From: Pseudomonas sp. C1C7 | GTDB taxonomy: Bacteria; Pseudomonadota; Gammaproteobacteria; Pseudomonadales; Pseudomonadaceae | NCBI RefSeq assembly: GCF_013359595.1 | Contig: NZ_JABFMP010000032.1 | Location: 1-64,000, forward strand | Direction of reading: 5' to 3' | Length of the DNA stretch: 64,000 nt | In this document: positions 1 through 7,540 of the stretch, one piece after another | Numbering within the stretch: position 1 is the stretch's first letter | Layout: each line of letters starts with the position of its first letter | The notes under the pieces: model-generated | What the model was told of the DNA's origin: nothing | Database searches by the model: none | The model's input: the letters and a program-made list of their open reading frames with translations, nothing else | Made by a program: the position numbers and the translations under genes

Positions 1-146
1 GGTCTCATCGTTGATCGGTGAAAACGCCTTTTTTGCACGCTCCTACGTGAAATCGGAGTCCGGACACCTCCGCCCAAAGCAAAGATTTCAATCTCACGCG
101 CGTACTTTCTGCCGAGGAAACCATGGCCGACTTTTTCAACAGAATC
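1..146. mobile_element. Partial copy of a MITE-like element (left boundary of island)
   Basis: Positions 127-146 carry the same 20-bp terminal repeat as the intact MITE at 6518-6695 (reading CCGACTTTTTCAACAG then AATC). The bases upstream, back to about position 8, align with the reverse complement of the 6518-6695 element: shared blocks include GATTTCAATCTCA, GCGCGTACTTT/ACGCGTACTTT and the CGCCTTTTTTGCACGC region. This copy is therefore in the opposite orientation, and its far terminal repeat should lie about 25 bp before the window start. No transposase is encoded. Seen directly by comparing the two stretches; the element class is inferred. Confidence 0.7.
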
Positions 147-293
147 GGCCATTAGCTGCCACTCCACGCGACTCGATAATTTCCACCCGACGGTGCATCA
201 TCGCGCTCGCCACGTTCCCGTCCTGGTATCGAAGCCAACGGCGCAGAACCTGCCCACCCGCCAAAACGAGCCTTTTGAAATGGAAGTCATCTC

Positions 294-725
294 ATGTTCG
301 AACGTAACAAACTGGTACCGGAGTTAATGGTCACAAACCTGGATAGCAGCCTGGCTTTTTGGGTTTCTCTTCTGGGGTTCAAAGTAGCTTATCAACGCCT
401 GGAAAATGGATTTGCATACCTTGATTTGAAGGGTGCTCAAATAATGCTTGAACAGGTTGATTCGGACGCGGGTCAATGGCTGACTGCGCCGTTGACAAAG
501 CCGTTTGGAAGAGGCATCAACCTACAGATTGATGTTGAGGCTGTCGCACCCATCATCCAAGAACTTGATCAGGCTGGATTCCCACTCTATCGAGAATGCA
601 AAGACACCTGGTATCGGGCTGAAAATGTAGAAGTAGGCCAACGCGAATTCATCGTCCAGGATCCCGACGGTTATCTTGTAAGGTTGGTAGAGCGATTGGG
701 TGAGCGACCGACTTGCTCAATCTGA
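294..725 (+). CDS. VOC (glyoxalase/bleomycin-resistance) superfamily protein
   Basis: A 143-aa protein with the layout of a single vicinal-oxygen-chelate module of the bleomycin-resistance type. It has an N-terminal LVPELMVTNLDSSLAFW strand-helix start, a central Q-L-linked strand, and a C-terminal EFIVQDPDGYLVRLVE segment typical of the final beta strand carrying a metal or ligand position. Members either bind bleomycin-like drugs or catalyse metal-dependent steps; nothing here identifies the ligand. The ATG has GGAAG 8-9 nt upstream. It is the first gene of the AT-rich island, has no operon partner, and ends just before a palindromic repeat. Family call firm, drug resistance not shown. Confidence 0.8.
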   Translation: MFERNKLVPELMVTNLDSSLAFWVSLLGFKVAYQRLENGFAYLDLKGAQIMLEQVDSDAGQWLTAPLTKPFGRGINLQIDVEAVAPIIQELDQAGFPLYRECKDTWYRAENVEVGQREFIVQDPDGYLVRLVERLGERPTCSI

Positions 726-740
726 ATCTGAGCCGACTGT

Positions 741-790
741 CGGGTCGTTTTCAGCCGGTCGCGACAGGCAGAAAACGGCCAAAAGCGGAC
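741..790. repeat. Palindromic CGGGTCG...GGCCAAAAGCGG intergenic repeat, copy A
   Basis: A near-perfect inverted repeat, CGTTTTCAGCC / GGCAGAAAACG, around a GGTCGCGACA core, bounded by GGGTCG on the left and CCAAAAGCGGAC on the right. Related copies or fragments occur at 2663-2688, 4053-4107, 4451-4471, 6504-6518 and 6696-6744, always between genes of this island. The repeat could fold as a strong hairpin and may end transcription of the VOC gene, but there is no T-run. Confidence 0.65.
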
Positions 791-1131
791 GTTAGCGAAC
801 GCACAATATCCCCCAAGCGGGTTGATCGCGGCGTCTATGAATGCCGAGGCGATTCATTGTGCCTTGATCGGTAGCTCTAATAATTCGTCGCCTAGATTCC
901 CTGTGAGCCGCGTTCCTGTTTTCACATGTACGATGAAACATTTCTTCGGAAAGGACGGTGCATTGGTGTTTGAGATCCTTTTGCGTGGCTCTTCAGTGGG
1001 GAAAGTACGTTGCTGAGATAATGTGGGCTTGGGTAGAAGCTCGATGCGAATCTATTTCTTGGAGTGGAAGGTTCTATGTCTATGCGCGTTTTGGCGGTTA
1101 ATGTAATTGCCCCTCAAATCGAGGGCAGCCA
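791..1131. other. Non-coding stretch with a possible 18-20 codon leader
   Basis: I see no convincing gene between the repeat and the nuclease gene. A 64-codon open frame (822-1016) has no ribosome site and an unremarkable composition, and I do not accept it. A short frame at 1082-1138 (ATG with TGGAAGG about 10 nt upstream, 18 codons, starting MRVLAVNV) stops 4 nt past the GTG start of the next gene. It could be a translationally coupled leader peptide. This is speculative. Confidence 0.3.
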
Positions 1132-1941
1132 GTGCTAACGGCAATTCTGCACGGGAAGGCAGGCCGCGTTGAGATTGATGGGCACCAGTTAAGTTGGCGC
1201 ACCTTGTTTCGCAAACGTGAAGATCTCTTGACGAGTGTGCTGTTTGGGCGCATGCCTTATTTGTCTGACAGTGTCCATGATGCGTTTCTACGCGCCCTGC
1301 TCGGCAACGCATACGCGGGCGATCTTGGACAGTTGAGTGATATTCAGTTCTGGCCAAGGTTGAGTGATAGTGAAAGTGAAGGTCGCAGATATGTCGAACC
1401 AGATGTGTTGATCGAGTATCCCCATCATCGCCTGCTGATCGAAGTGAAGCCGCCATTTGGTGGTATGCAGACCTCCAGGCAATGGCGAGCGGAGGTCCAA
1501 GCCCTTCACAGACAAAACGACGAGCCAAAACAAATCATCTTTCTTGCCCTAGGTCGCAATCATCCCAAATGGAGGAATTCGGCAGATAAGCTCGAAAGAG
1601 AGTTTTCATCGATAGGCCTCCGTGTGGTGTGTCTGGATTGGCCAGAACTTCTGAGAAGGCTCGGCCTCATCCGGGATCTGGCAGACAGTCGGGATGAGCG
1701 CGTATTCCAAGACTGGTTCGAAGCTTTTCGATTGTTCGGCATGGTGAGCGATACCATGCCGTTCAGCGACCTGTTGCCGCTGTGTAATGAAGGCGAAAGT
1801 TTCCGCAAACAGCTTGAGCTTGTTCAAAGCTGGACGGCCATTGCAAAAATACCAACGCCAAGCGCCAGCACCCAAGACTGGGCCGCCCTTCTGCCGATTA
1901 CACAATTTTTAGAAAAGGAAGATTTAGTACAGTGGACATGA
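1132..1941 (+). CDS. PD-(D/E)XK nuclease-like protein
   Basis: A 269-aa protein of no family I can name. Residues 89-107 read EPDVLIEYPHHRLLIEVKP: Pro90-Asp91, then Glu104-x-Lys106, which is the PD-(D/E)xK metal-nuclease signature at normal spacing. The N-terminal LFRKREDLLTSVLFGRMPYL resembles start regions of uncharacterised nuclease-like proteins found beside defence genes. The only in-frame start is GTG 1132 (a stop lies at 1099-1101), preceded by GAGGG at a 6-nt spacing. It overlaps the next gene by 10 nt, so the two are probably translated together. Predicted cytoplasmic. The nuclease fold is supported by the motif; activity and target are inference. A restriction or phage-defence role is plausible from context. 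Confidence 0.6.
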   Translation: MLTAILHGKAGRVEIDGHQLSWRTLFRKREDLLTSVLFGRMPYLSDSVHDAFLRALLGNAYAGDLGQLSDIQFWPRLSDSESEGRRYVEPDVLIEYPHHRLLIEVKPPFGGMQTSRQWRAEVQALHRQNDEPKQIIFLALGRNHPKWRNSADKLEREFSSIGLRVVCLDWPELLRRLGLIRDLADSRDERVFQDWFEAFRLFGMVSDTMPFSDLLPLCNEGESFRKQLELVQSWTAIAKIPTPSASTQDWAALLPITQFLEKEDLVQWT

Positions 1942-2525
1942 CTCGCGAACAAGCCGCTTCTCTCGTAAATCAGGTACAGAGCTCTCATCGCTTACTGGCA
2001 GGGTTCTACAGACGCCTTCTACCTGCTCTGGATGAAATGGCTGCCAAATTCGGAGCGGGCTTCTGGTTCTGGGACCCCATCAATTTTGACCGTCCATGCC
2101 GGTCTGCCACCAAACCTTCGAGCAAGTGGGCGTGGGATTACTTGCCTCTGCTTAATGCTCAATTCGTGTATGCACGAACTGATGAAGAACAGCAGGCTGT
2201 TATCCAATTTCAGCTGCATACGGACCCCTCAGTTCTAAAACGGAATCGTCAAGGTAGTGGGCAGCCTGATCCGCTCAGCCTTCCTGATGCGACACCAACC
2301 ATTCGCATCTATGCCTATTGGTTGAATGAAAGTTCGATTGTGGATATCAAACAGCAGTGGGAAGAGGCCAAATATCCCAAGGGGGATGCATTTTCGATTT
2401 CGACACTGAGCAGTGAGTTGCAAGGAACATGGTGGGAGATTGATCTGGCTGACTTTGTGGTTGCGCCACAGGGTACGGAAGCGGCCATTGGCAAGTTCGT
2501 TTCATTGCCTGCTTCCGACATATGA
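1932..2525 (+). CDS. Unknown protein coupled to the PD-(D/E)XK gene
   Basis: A 197-aa cytoplasmic protein with no domain I recognise. It is rich in aromatic residues (GAGFWFWDPINFDRP near residue 42; SSKWAWDYLPLLNAQFVY) and predicted to mix helix and strand. GTG 1932 has AAGGAAG 10 nt upstream; the alternative ATG 1938 forms an ATGA overlap with the preceding stop. Either way it is coupled to the nuclease-like gene, so the likely role is partner, specificity factor or inhibitor. No homology claim is made. It ends about 280 bp before the next gene. Confidence 0.5.
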   Translation: MDMTREQAASLVNQVQSSHRLLAGFYRRLLPALDEMAAKFGAGFWFWDPINFDRPCRSATKPSSKWAWDYLPLLNAQFVYARTDEEQQAVIQFQLHTDPSVLKRNRQGSGQPDPLSLPDATPTIRIYAYWLNESSIVDIKQQWEEAKYPKGDAFSISTLSSELQGTWWEIDLADFVVAPQGTEAAIGKFVSLPASDI

Positions 2526-2662
2526 TGAAAGTGCCAGGTCCCTTGTCACCTGCGGTTGCCGGTGAGGCCCGGTCTAGTTGGCGCTCCGCGCTGGCGTCCG
2601 AGTCCAAAGGATATCCCGATAGATTGTCGGATCAGGGTCTAGAAGGAATCAGTCCAGGGCGG

Positions 2663-2688
2663 CTGCCGGCCAGAAGCGGACCTTTCGA
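2663..2688. repeat. Fragment of the palindromic island repeat, copy B
   Basis: The right arm only: CTGCCGGCCAGAAGCGGACC, similar to the CAGAAAACGGCCAAAAGCGGAC arm of the 741-790 copy. The left arm is eroded. Confidence 0.4.
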
Positions 2689-2751
2689 AGAGTAAATTTA
2701 ACTCTCCGCTTACTTGAGCATAACCGCACCGCCTATGACACCATCACGCTC

Positions 2752-2773
2752 AACCTAAACGCGAGGTTTTTTT
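2752..2773 (+). terminator. Small hairpin with T-run before the HEPN gene
   Basis: AACCT and AGGTT pair around AAACGCG, followed by TTTTTTT. The stem is short, but the T-run makes it terminator-like. I recall comparable short hairpins ahead of phage tail-fibre assembly genes; that link is inference. Confidence 0.35.
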
Positions 2774-2805
2774 GTGAATTTTTTGGATGCTAGGGCGGAA
2801 ATCAG

Positions 2806-4011
2806 ATGAAGCACTACCAAGATACGGAAACGGGAGCAATCTATGCTTTTGAGGATGATGTTGATCCTTGGGCACTGAACAACCGAAATATTCCAAAAAC
2901 ACTATCAGAAACCATTAAGCCGAAGCCCAGCGATTCACATGTTTGGTGTCAGGATGGTTGGATTAATCAGGAAGAGGCGCCGCCGGAATATACGCCGCCC
3001 GTACCAAGCGTTCCTTCGTACAATCCAGCGTGGATGGCTTATCTGCGTCCATATACGGCAGTCCATCGTGATCAAAACTCGGGCTTGAATATCTCCCTTG
3101 ATCAAATCAATACAAACTCATACGACGGCAATAAACTTGCGGAAGTCGTTACATCCCTCCCGTTAGGCACTTTGAGCGGAATACCTGCACTTATCAGTTA
3201 CGACGGGGCAATAGCGATTCCCCAGTGCGGGGATTTTCCAACCATGGCTGACGGAGTTAGCAAACTAAACGAGATACTTTGTAGTCTTTTACTGGGTGGC
3301 GTCCATGCGGAGGTGCTTCATCCAGATGCTCTCGTCATTGGCATGTTGCAGGACGAGTTGAGGCTTTTTGCCTACACATCATCCCTGCATACCCAACTGC
3401 GGTTGAACTGGGCAGCCATAAGCGACCGGCTCCATCCTTTGGGAACACCAAGAGTGTTGATGGTGACGGAGATACAAGCGGCTTACAGTCAAGGCCAACA
3501 AGTTGTTAACGCCATCCATAACCTCTCACCGTTTTTTCTTTTGAATGGCTACACCGCCATGGGATATAGAAATAGCAGCGACGCACTCAATAGTCTTTGG
3601 ATAGCAGTAGAACAAATCACAGAGCACCTATGGACAGAGTTATATGTTAAGGACAAGAGTAGCCTCTCCGCTCGTGTTCTTTCGTGCCATACGCAGCTTA
3701 AAAAACGCCCTGGCCTTGACAAGGTTTCTTCAAAACACAAACTTTTACGACTATCAAAGATAATTAGCAGAGAATGTCAGAAGACACTTAGTCTCGCGCG
3801 TGAAAGGCGTAATGACCTAGCGCATAGAGGCGTCGTACCGGACTTGAAAATCGTCGAAATGCTCTGGAAGTCCCTTTCAGATTTACTTGAAAAGGCATCA
3901 AAAGTTCAATCACTTGGCATGAGAAAGCTTAGTGGTGGTGGCGAAAGCGATCGGGCTATACCCGCGAAGTCTAACTTCGATGAGTGGCGGAAGCTCGCTA
4001 CCAAGGTATAA
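2806..4011 (+). CDS. HEPN-motif protein with phage tail-assembly-like N-terminus
   Basis: A 401-aa protein. The first ~60 residues (MKHYQDTETGAIYAFEDDVDP..., then VWCQDGW) resemble the start of phage tail-fibre assembly (Tfa-type) proteins. The C-terminal ~150 residues are helical and contain RRNDLAHRG at 334-342: Arg335-Asn336-x3-His340, the R-x4-H signature of HEPN RNases and HEPN-like toxins. The middle is not recognised. HEPN proteins commonly cleave RNA in toxin-antitoxin and abortive-infection systems. No obvious antitoxin is adjacent, although the 79-aa gene 143 bp downstream is a candidate. ATG 2806 has GCGGAAA upstream. The HEPN call rests on the motif and helical context only. Confidence 0.5.
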   Translation: MKHYQDTETGAIYAFEDDVDPWALNNRNIPKTLSETIKPKPSDSHVWCQDGWINQEEAPPEYTPPVPSVPSYNPAWMAYLRPYTAVHRDQNSGLNISLDQINTNSYDGNKLAEVVTSLPLGTLSGIPALISYDGAIAIPQCGDFPTMADGVSKLNEILCSLLLGGVHAEVLHPDALVIGMLQDELRLFAYTSSLHTQLRLNWAAISDRLHPLGTPRVLMVTEIQAAYSQGQQVVNAIHNLSPFFLLNGYTAMGYRNSSDALNSLWIAVEQITEHLWTELYVKDKSSLSARVLSCHTQLKKRPGLDKVSSKHKLLRLSKIISRECQKTLSLARERRNDLAHRGVVPDLKIVEMLWKSLSDLLEKASKVQSLGMRKLSGGGESDRAIPAKSNFDEWRKLATKV

Positions 4012-4052
4012 CGTTACAAACTGCTAAACACCAGACCCCTTCGAAGAACCTA

Positions 4053-4107
4053 CGTCTCCTTTGGGTCGGTTGCAGCCCTTCGTGACATACTGAAATCGGC
4101 TAGCAGT
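4053..4107. repeat. Palindromic CTTTGGGTCG repeat, copy C
   Basis: Contains CCTTTGGGTCGGTTGCAGCC, CTTCGTGACA and GAAATCGGC, matching the arms and core of the 741-790 repeat with decay in the right arm. ACTGCTA at 4020-4026 and TAGCAGT at about 4100-4106 form an outer inverted repeat around it. Confidence 0.5.
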
Positions 4108-4154
4108 GGCCACTCAACTTATCTTTCGAGCAAAAGGCAAAATGAGCTATCAAT

Positions 4155-4394
4155 ATGAAACATGAACTTTGGCTGGAACCCGATGGTTGCCAACTTTTCT
4201 GTCTAGCAGGCGTTCATGGTGATGACGCGCGCAATCTCCTTGCAGCAAATTCTAAGCTAATCTGGACGGTCGAAGCCGACAGTTACTTCGAAGCGATGAC
4301 CAAATACTATTCCTTCATGGCATGGGGTGAATACCAGACAGACTTCCCCGAGCAAGACCAAATGTCCTACACAGAGCTAGGATGGGATGAGTAA
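4155..4394 (+). CDS. Small conserved-looking protein of unknown function (79 aa)
   Basis: A 79-aa acidic soluble protein beginning MKHELWLEPDGCQLFCLAGVHGDDARNLL and ending QMSYTELGWDE. The composition and the HELWLEPDG / LAG.HGDDAR / AMTKYY.FMAWGEYQTDF pattern fit a small family of hypothetical proteins I recall seeing in proteobacteria, without known function. The ribosome site is weak (AAAGG lies about 20 nt upstream). It is the only gene between repeats C and D. It could be an immunity or antitoxin-type protein for the HEPN gene upstream, but nothing in the sequence proves that. Confidence 0.55.
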   Translation: MKHELWLEPDGCQLFCLAGVHGDDARNLLAANSKLIWTVEADSYFEAMTKYYSFMAWGEYQTDFPEQDQMSYTELGWDE

Positions 4395-4450
4395 CGGATA
4401 CCAAGCGAAAAGATGTGCAGTCATGTGTTTTTTGAGTTCTAGACCCACCG

Positions 4451-4471
4451 TCTGCTTTGGGTCGAGGCCCG
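4451..4471. repeat. Fragment of the palindromic island repeat, copy D
   Basis: TCTGCTTTGGGTCGAGGCCC: the left arm of the repeat seen in full at 741-790 and 6696-6744. The rest is lost. Confidence 0.45.
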
Positions 4472-4558
4472 CCCCTCCGAACTCACTCCAGTCGATTCGG
4501 AAAATTGATTAAAGTGTTAGCAATGCAGCACGTACGAGCATAAAGAAAGGACTAGAAA

Positions 4559-5911
4559 GTGAATTTTATAAGGGAATGGCTGGATAGGCTGAAGACCAAG
4601 CAGACACCTGCCTCCTCATGGATTGAACATCGGCGAAACGAAGCGACGGAACTGCTGGGGAATGCCGAGCGCAGCGGAACATGGATAGAGCTCACTGTTC
4701 ACTACAACGGGTTCATTCGTGAAGTCGCTGTCAGGGAGTTGTGCAATCACCCGTCTCCTGAAGCATTAGTCGCTTTGATAGAGCGTCTGAATGACTGGGT
4801 CCCCCAGATACGCGATTTGGCGTTGGCCGGACTAAAACACTATATAACTGACTCCCATGCTCAAGCGCTATTGTTTGCACTGGAGCCCCTGATGGCCTTG
4901 GCTGCGCGTCGAAGGGCCGACCATGGGCAGACGCTCAAAGCTGCCCGCACTGTACTGCAGTCACCCGAAATCAAGTCTGAGGTCTATGCCAACTTCCTTG
5001 CACGACAGGGTAAAGCTGCGTGTTATCTGTTTGAGCTTTTGCTGGAAAAAGATTCCGGTCCGGAAAAACTCCTGAGGAGTGCGTTGGCACATCGTGAGCT
5101 AAACGTGCGGTTAGCAGCCGTTTCAGCTTGCGAGGATTTACCAGCCGCACAAGCTTCACCACTGCTACTCGAAGCCCTATCACGACCAGGCGCCAAAGTG
5201 CGCGTCTGTGTGTTGCGCGCACTTCTACCGTTGCTCGAAGATCCGCAGCCATTGTTACGCGTGGTCTTACTGGATGCATCGCCCTCGATCCGTAGTTTGG
5301 CCCGCTGGGTAGCAGAACGTCATCACATAGATGCAAACGCGATCCTGACGGAGCAAATGGATAAGGGCTTTCCCTCACTCAAACGGGAATGGCTTGGCGT
5401 TATTGGCTTGGCAACCGAACTTAACGTCATTCTCGACAAGCAGTGGCTAACAGAAGCAATACACTCCCGATATCCCACCGTGCGGCAAGCGGCTGTGCGC
5501 CTGCTTGGCGATAACCAAGTGCCTGAATTGCTTGCGGCACTTGACGATCCGTCGGATAAAGTGTTCTTCGCTGCAGTCGCTCAGTTGGACAAGCTACCTT
5601 GGACATTAGTGACCTCTGGAACAGGTGCCAAGTTAGATCGAGACTGGCATCAACTGTCGACAGTACGCCGCCAGGCAATACTTCAACTGAGGCCCGGTTG
5701 GCAGCAGGTGGCGTACTTGCTGGCACGGTTTGACACTGAGCCGCTTGCACAGAGTTTTTGGCTAAATCAGATTGACATGTGGTGCGATCACCAATATCAA
5801 ATTGTCGATCCGGTCACCTCAAAGGCCGAGCGAGAAGAATTGGCGCAAAAGCTTCGAAACTTAGCTACGACAGGACTTCTCGGCAGCGACTATGTAGAGC
5901 GTGTTGTGTGA
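4559..5911 (+). CDS. HEAT-repeat protein
   Basis: A 450-aa soluble protein made largely of repeated two-helix units. Clear units include VREVAVRELCNHPSPEALVALIERL-type segments near residues 50-95 (PQIRDLALAGLKHYI), AHRELNVRLAAVSACEDL near 180, PGAKVRVCVLRALLPLLEDP near 215 and YPTVRQAAVRLLGD near 315. Such alpha solenoids act as protein-protein or protein-nucleic-acid scaffolds. No catalytic domain or signal peptide is visible. The start is GTG 4559 with AGAAAGGA about 7 nt upstream. It stands alone between repeat D and the DUF6678-like gene. Function unknown. Confidence 0.7.
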   Translation: MNFIREWLDRLKTKQTPASSWIEHRRNEATELLGNAERSGTWIELTVHYNGFIREVAVRELCNHPSPEALVALIERLNDWVPQIRDLALAGLKHYITDSHAQALLFALEPLMALAARRRADHGQTLKAARTVLQSPEIKSEVYANFLARQGKAACYLFELLLEKDSGPEKLLRSALAHRELNVRLAAVSACEDLPAAQASPLLLEALSRPGAKVRVCVLRALLPLLEDPQPLLRVVLLDASPSIRSLARWVAERHHIDANAILTEQMDKGFPSLKREWLGVIGLATELNVILDKQWLTEAIHSRYPTVRQAAVRLLGDNQVPELLAALDDPSDKVFFAAVAQLDKLPWTLVTSGTGAKLDRDWHQLSTVRRQAILQLRPGWQQVAYLLARFDTEPLAQSFWLNQIDMWCDHQYQIVDPVTSKAEREELAQKLRNLATTGLLGSDYVERVV

Positions 5912-5982
5912 GCAATGGGAAAGTAATTGATCAACAGCAGCTCTCTCCCTGGTGGTAATCGCCCAGAAGCAATCATTCATTC

Positions 5983-6447
5983 TTGAACACTAAAAATTCG
6001 ATAGGACTGAATTTGAGCGAACTACCAAGGGCCGACGCGGGCCATGATGATGCAACACGGAAGAAAATCCATGCTGCCGTGACTGCAAGAAACTTGGCAA
6101 GCGCATCGAACAATACCAAGTGGGATGAGCTGATCAACCATTTCCGCGAGATTCAGGGGTGGCGTCCGTCCTACCGATCCAAGTGCGTCACAGGATATGT
6201 CTCAGAGTGGGATGTCGAGTGGTTTTACCATTTGCCGTTTCCATTTACGTCCGTCGAATGGTTCGACATTGGCTTGTCGGAAGCAGTCCCCTCTAAAGGA
6301 CGGCTGCTTGCATGTAAAACCATTGACCATACAGACGAAATATCGAAGGTGGTCGCACAAATTGGATTCGAGTTTGACGTGCGCGCCGACGTTCTGAGAA
6401 TTTGGGGATACCTCCCAAAATCGTATGAAGACTTTCCGCCTGTATGA
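5983..6447 (+). CDS. DUF6678-like protein
   Basis: A 154-aa soluble protein. KWDELINHFREIQGWRPSYRSKCVTGYVSEWDVEWFYHLPFPFTSVEWFDI (residues 47-97) matches my memory of the DUF6678 pattern (W..L...FR....RP.YR.K...G..S.WD.EW.YHLP.PF..IEW.DI). No function is known for that family. The only plausible start is TTG 5983; no in-frame ATG lies near the N-terminus, so translation may be weak. It is the last gene of the AT-rich block, 70 bp before the MITE-interrupted repeat. Confidence 0.55.
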   Translation: MNTKNSIGLNLSELPRADAGHDDATRKKIHAAVTARNLASASNNTKWDELINHFREIQGWRPSYRSKCVTGYVSEWDVEWFYHLPFPFTSVEWFDIGLSEAVPSKGRLLACKTIDHTDEISKVVAQIGFEFDVRADVLRIWGYLPKSYEDFPPV

Positions 6448-6503
6448 CAGGTTGAGATCTGCCGTCTCCCCAGTAATTACAATATCTGACCTGGATGCTG
6501 AAA

Positions 6504-6744
6504 GGCCGCTTTGGGTCGATTCTGTTGAAAAAGTCGGATGCGGTTTTCACAGCAGAAAAGTACGCGTCTGAGATTGAAATCTGAGTTTTGGGCAGAAGGT
6601 TCAGGGCTCAGATTTCAAGCAGCAGCGTACAAAAGAGGTGTTTTTGCACATCAATATTCGAGCGACTTGGATATACCGACTTTTTCAACAGAATCGGTCG
6701 ATTTCAGCCTGTCGTGAACGGCAGAGAACGGCCGCTTTCTGCCA
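6504..6744. repeat. Palindromic island repeat (copy E/F) split by the MITE
   Basis: The left part, GGCCGCTTTGGGTC at 6504-6517, and the right part, GATTTCAGCCTGTCGTGAACGGCAG... up to 6744, rejoin into one continuous repeat of the 741-790 type once the insertion at 6518-6695 and one GGTC copy are removed. The repeat therefore existed first and served as target. Confidence 0.65.
6518..6695. mobile_element. 178-bp MITE with perfect 20-bp terminal inverted repeats
   Basis: The ends 6518-6537 (GATTCTGTTGAAAAAG then TCGG) and 6676-6695 are exact reverse complements. The flanks GGTC (6514-6517) and GGTC (6696-6699) form a 4-bp target duplication. Removing the element and one GGTC restores the host palindromic repeat TTTGGGTCGATTTC. 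The interior has no gene and cannot encode a transposase, so it must have moved in trans. A homologous copy in opposite orientation lies at 1-146. The terminal repeats are the sort seen at IS ends in pseudomonads, but I cannot name the parent IS. Confidence 0.8.
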
Positions 6745-6750
6745 TCCAAA

Positions 6751-6804
6751 GTCGGCGCCCCAGGCGCGGGTGGCGGTGAAGTTTTTGCTGCGGATGATTC
6801 TCAT
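6751..6804 (-). pseudogene. 5' fragment of a cupin-type gene
   Basis: Read on the minus strand, 6804-6751 gives MRIIRSKNFTATRAWGAD. This is close to the start of a pseudomonad cupin protein I recall (M.I.RS..FTA.RAWGALDIANMNG...). After 17-18 codons the homology stops at the boundary of the palindromic repeat. It is therefore the stump of a gene cut when the island or repeat arrived. Identification is from memory of the family start. Confidence 0.45.
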
Positions 6805-7540
6805 GGTGGGCGGGTCTCGGGCAGGCAGTTAGTGGCTGCAATCTACCAGAGTCGAATGCCTTTGCAGGTAACGGGCACCGACGCGCCTGGGAGGCGACGG
6901 TGCCCCCTGAATTTCCCCGCTACTGCGCAGCCGCCGGCGCAGGCTCATCACTCACCTATTTCAAAGTGTGTATGAATAACCTGCATGACTCCCGCACGCG
7001 CGATTAACAGTCATGGAGATGCTCTCGATAACAAAAATTCGGGAATTTAGTTGGCGGCCGCAAATTACAATATTAATAGTGAAACAGCTCAGACCCCATA
7101 AAGACGTGGCCTACAGCTAAATTCAAGTTCCCCACCAGTGGGTGATTTCCCCCACCAGCCTCTAATTCGACAAACACGAAGTTCCCCCGGAAATTGAATT
7201 TAACTGAATTCCGCATCCCTCGACATACTTTGTCACACTTCTATCGAGGCAAGTACCAGACACCGTTTCCGCGCAGTAAAAGGGGAACACAGCATCAAAA
7301 TCGCCTTATGAAAAACCAGATCCTTTCATTATTTCCGGAGCACAGCCCAGCGCCCTGACACCGCAGATTCCATTACCCAAGCCGACACCTGACCAACTAA
7401 TTTCGACTGGGTTAATCCGTTCATGACATTTTCAAGACAACTTCCAAAGGATTAAACAGGCACGAACGTTGCTGATGCCGATTCAGAACCTTTCGACCGC
7501 GCTGCACCCCCAGCCTGCGTCATTTCAAGAGGATTGAATC
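6805..7540. other. Long AT-rich non-coding leader of the exported-protein pair
   Basis: About 735 bp with no credible gene on either strand. It is AT-richer than the coding sequence that follows and probably holds the promoter and a long 5' leader of the 7541 gene; AGAGGA at about 7529 is the ribosome site of that gene. I see no convincing terminator, riboswitch or repeat here beyond a local duplication of CCCCACCAG (7132 and 7151 areas). Confidence 0.4.

Noticed and set aside
822..1016. 64-aa plus-strand gene
   Set aside because: No ribosome site, no recognisable pattern and codon use unlike neighbours.
294..6447. Chromosomal integron with gene cassettes
   Set aside because: Single small genes separated by palindromes looked cassette-like, but there is no integrase gene, the palindromes lack paired RYYYAAC/GTTRRRY core sites, and gene spacing is irregular.
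6696..6744. Intrinsic terminator for the DUF6678-like gene
   Set aside because: The inverted arms belong to the island repeat family and lack a T-run, and the MITE separates them from the gene.
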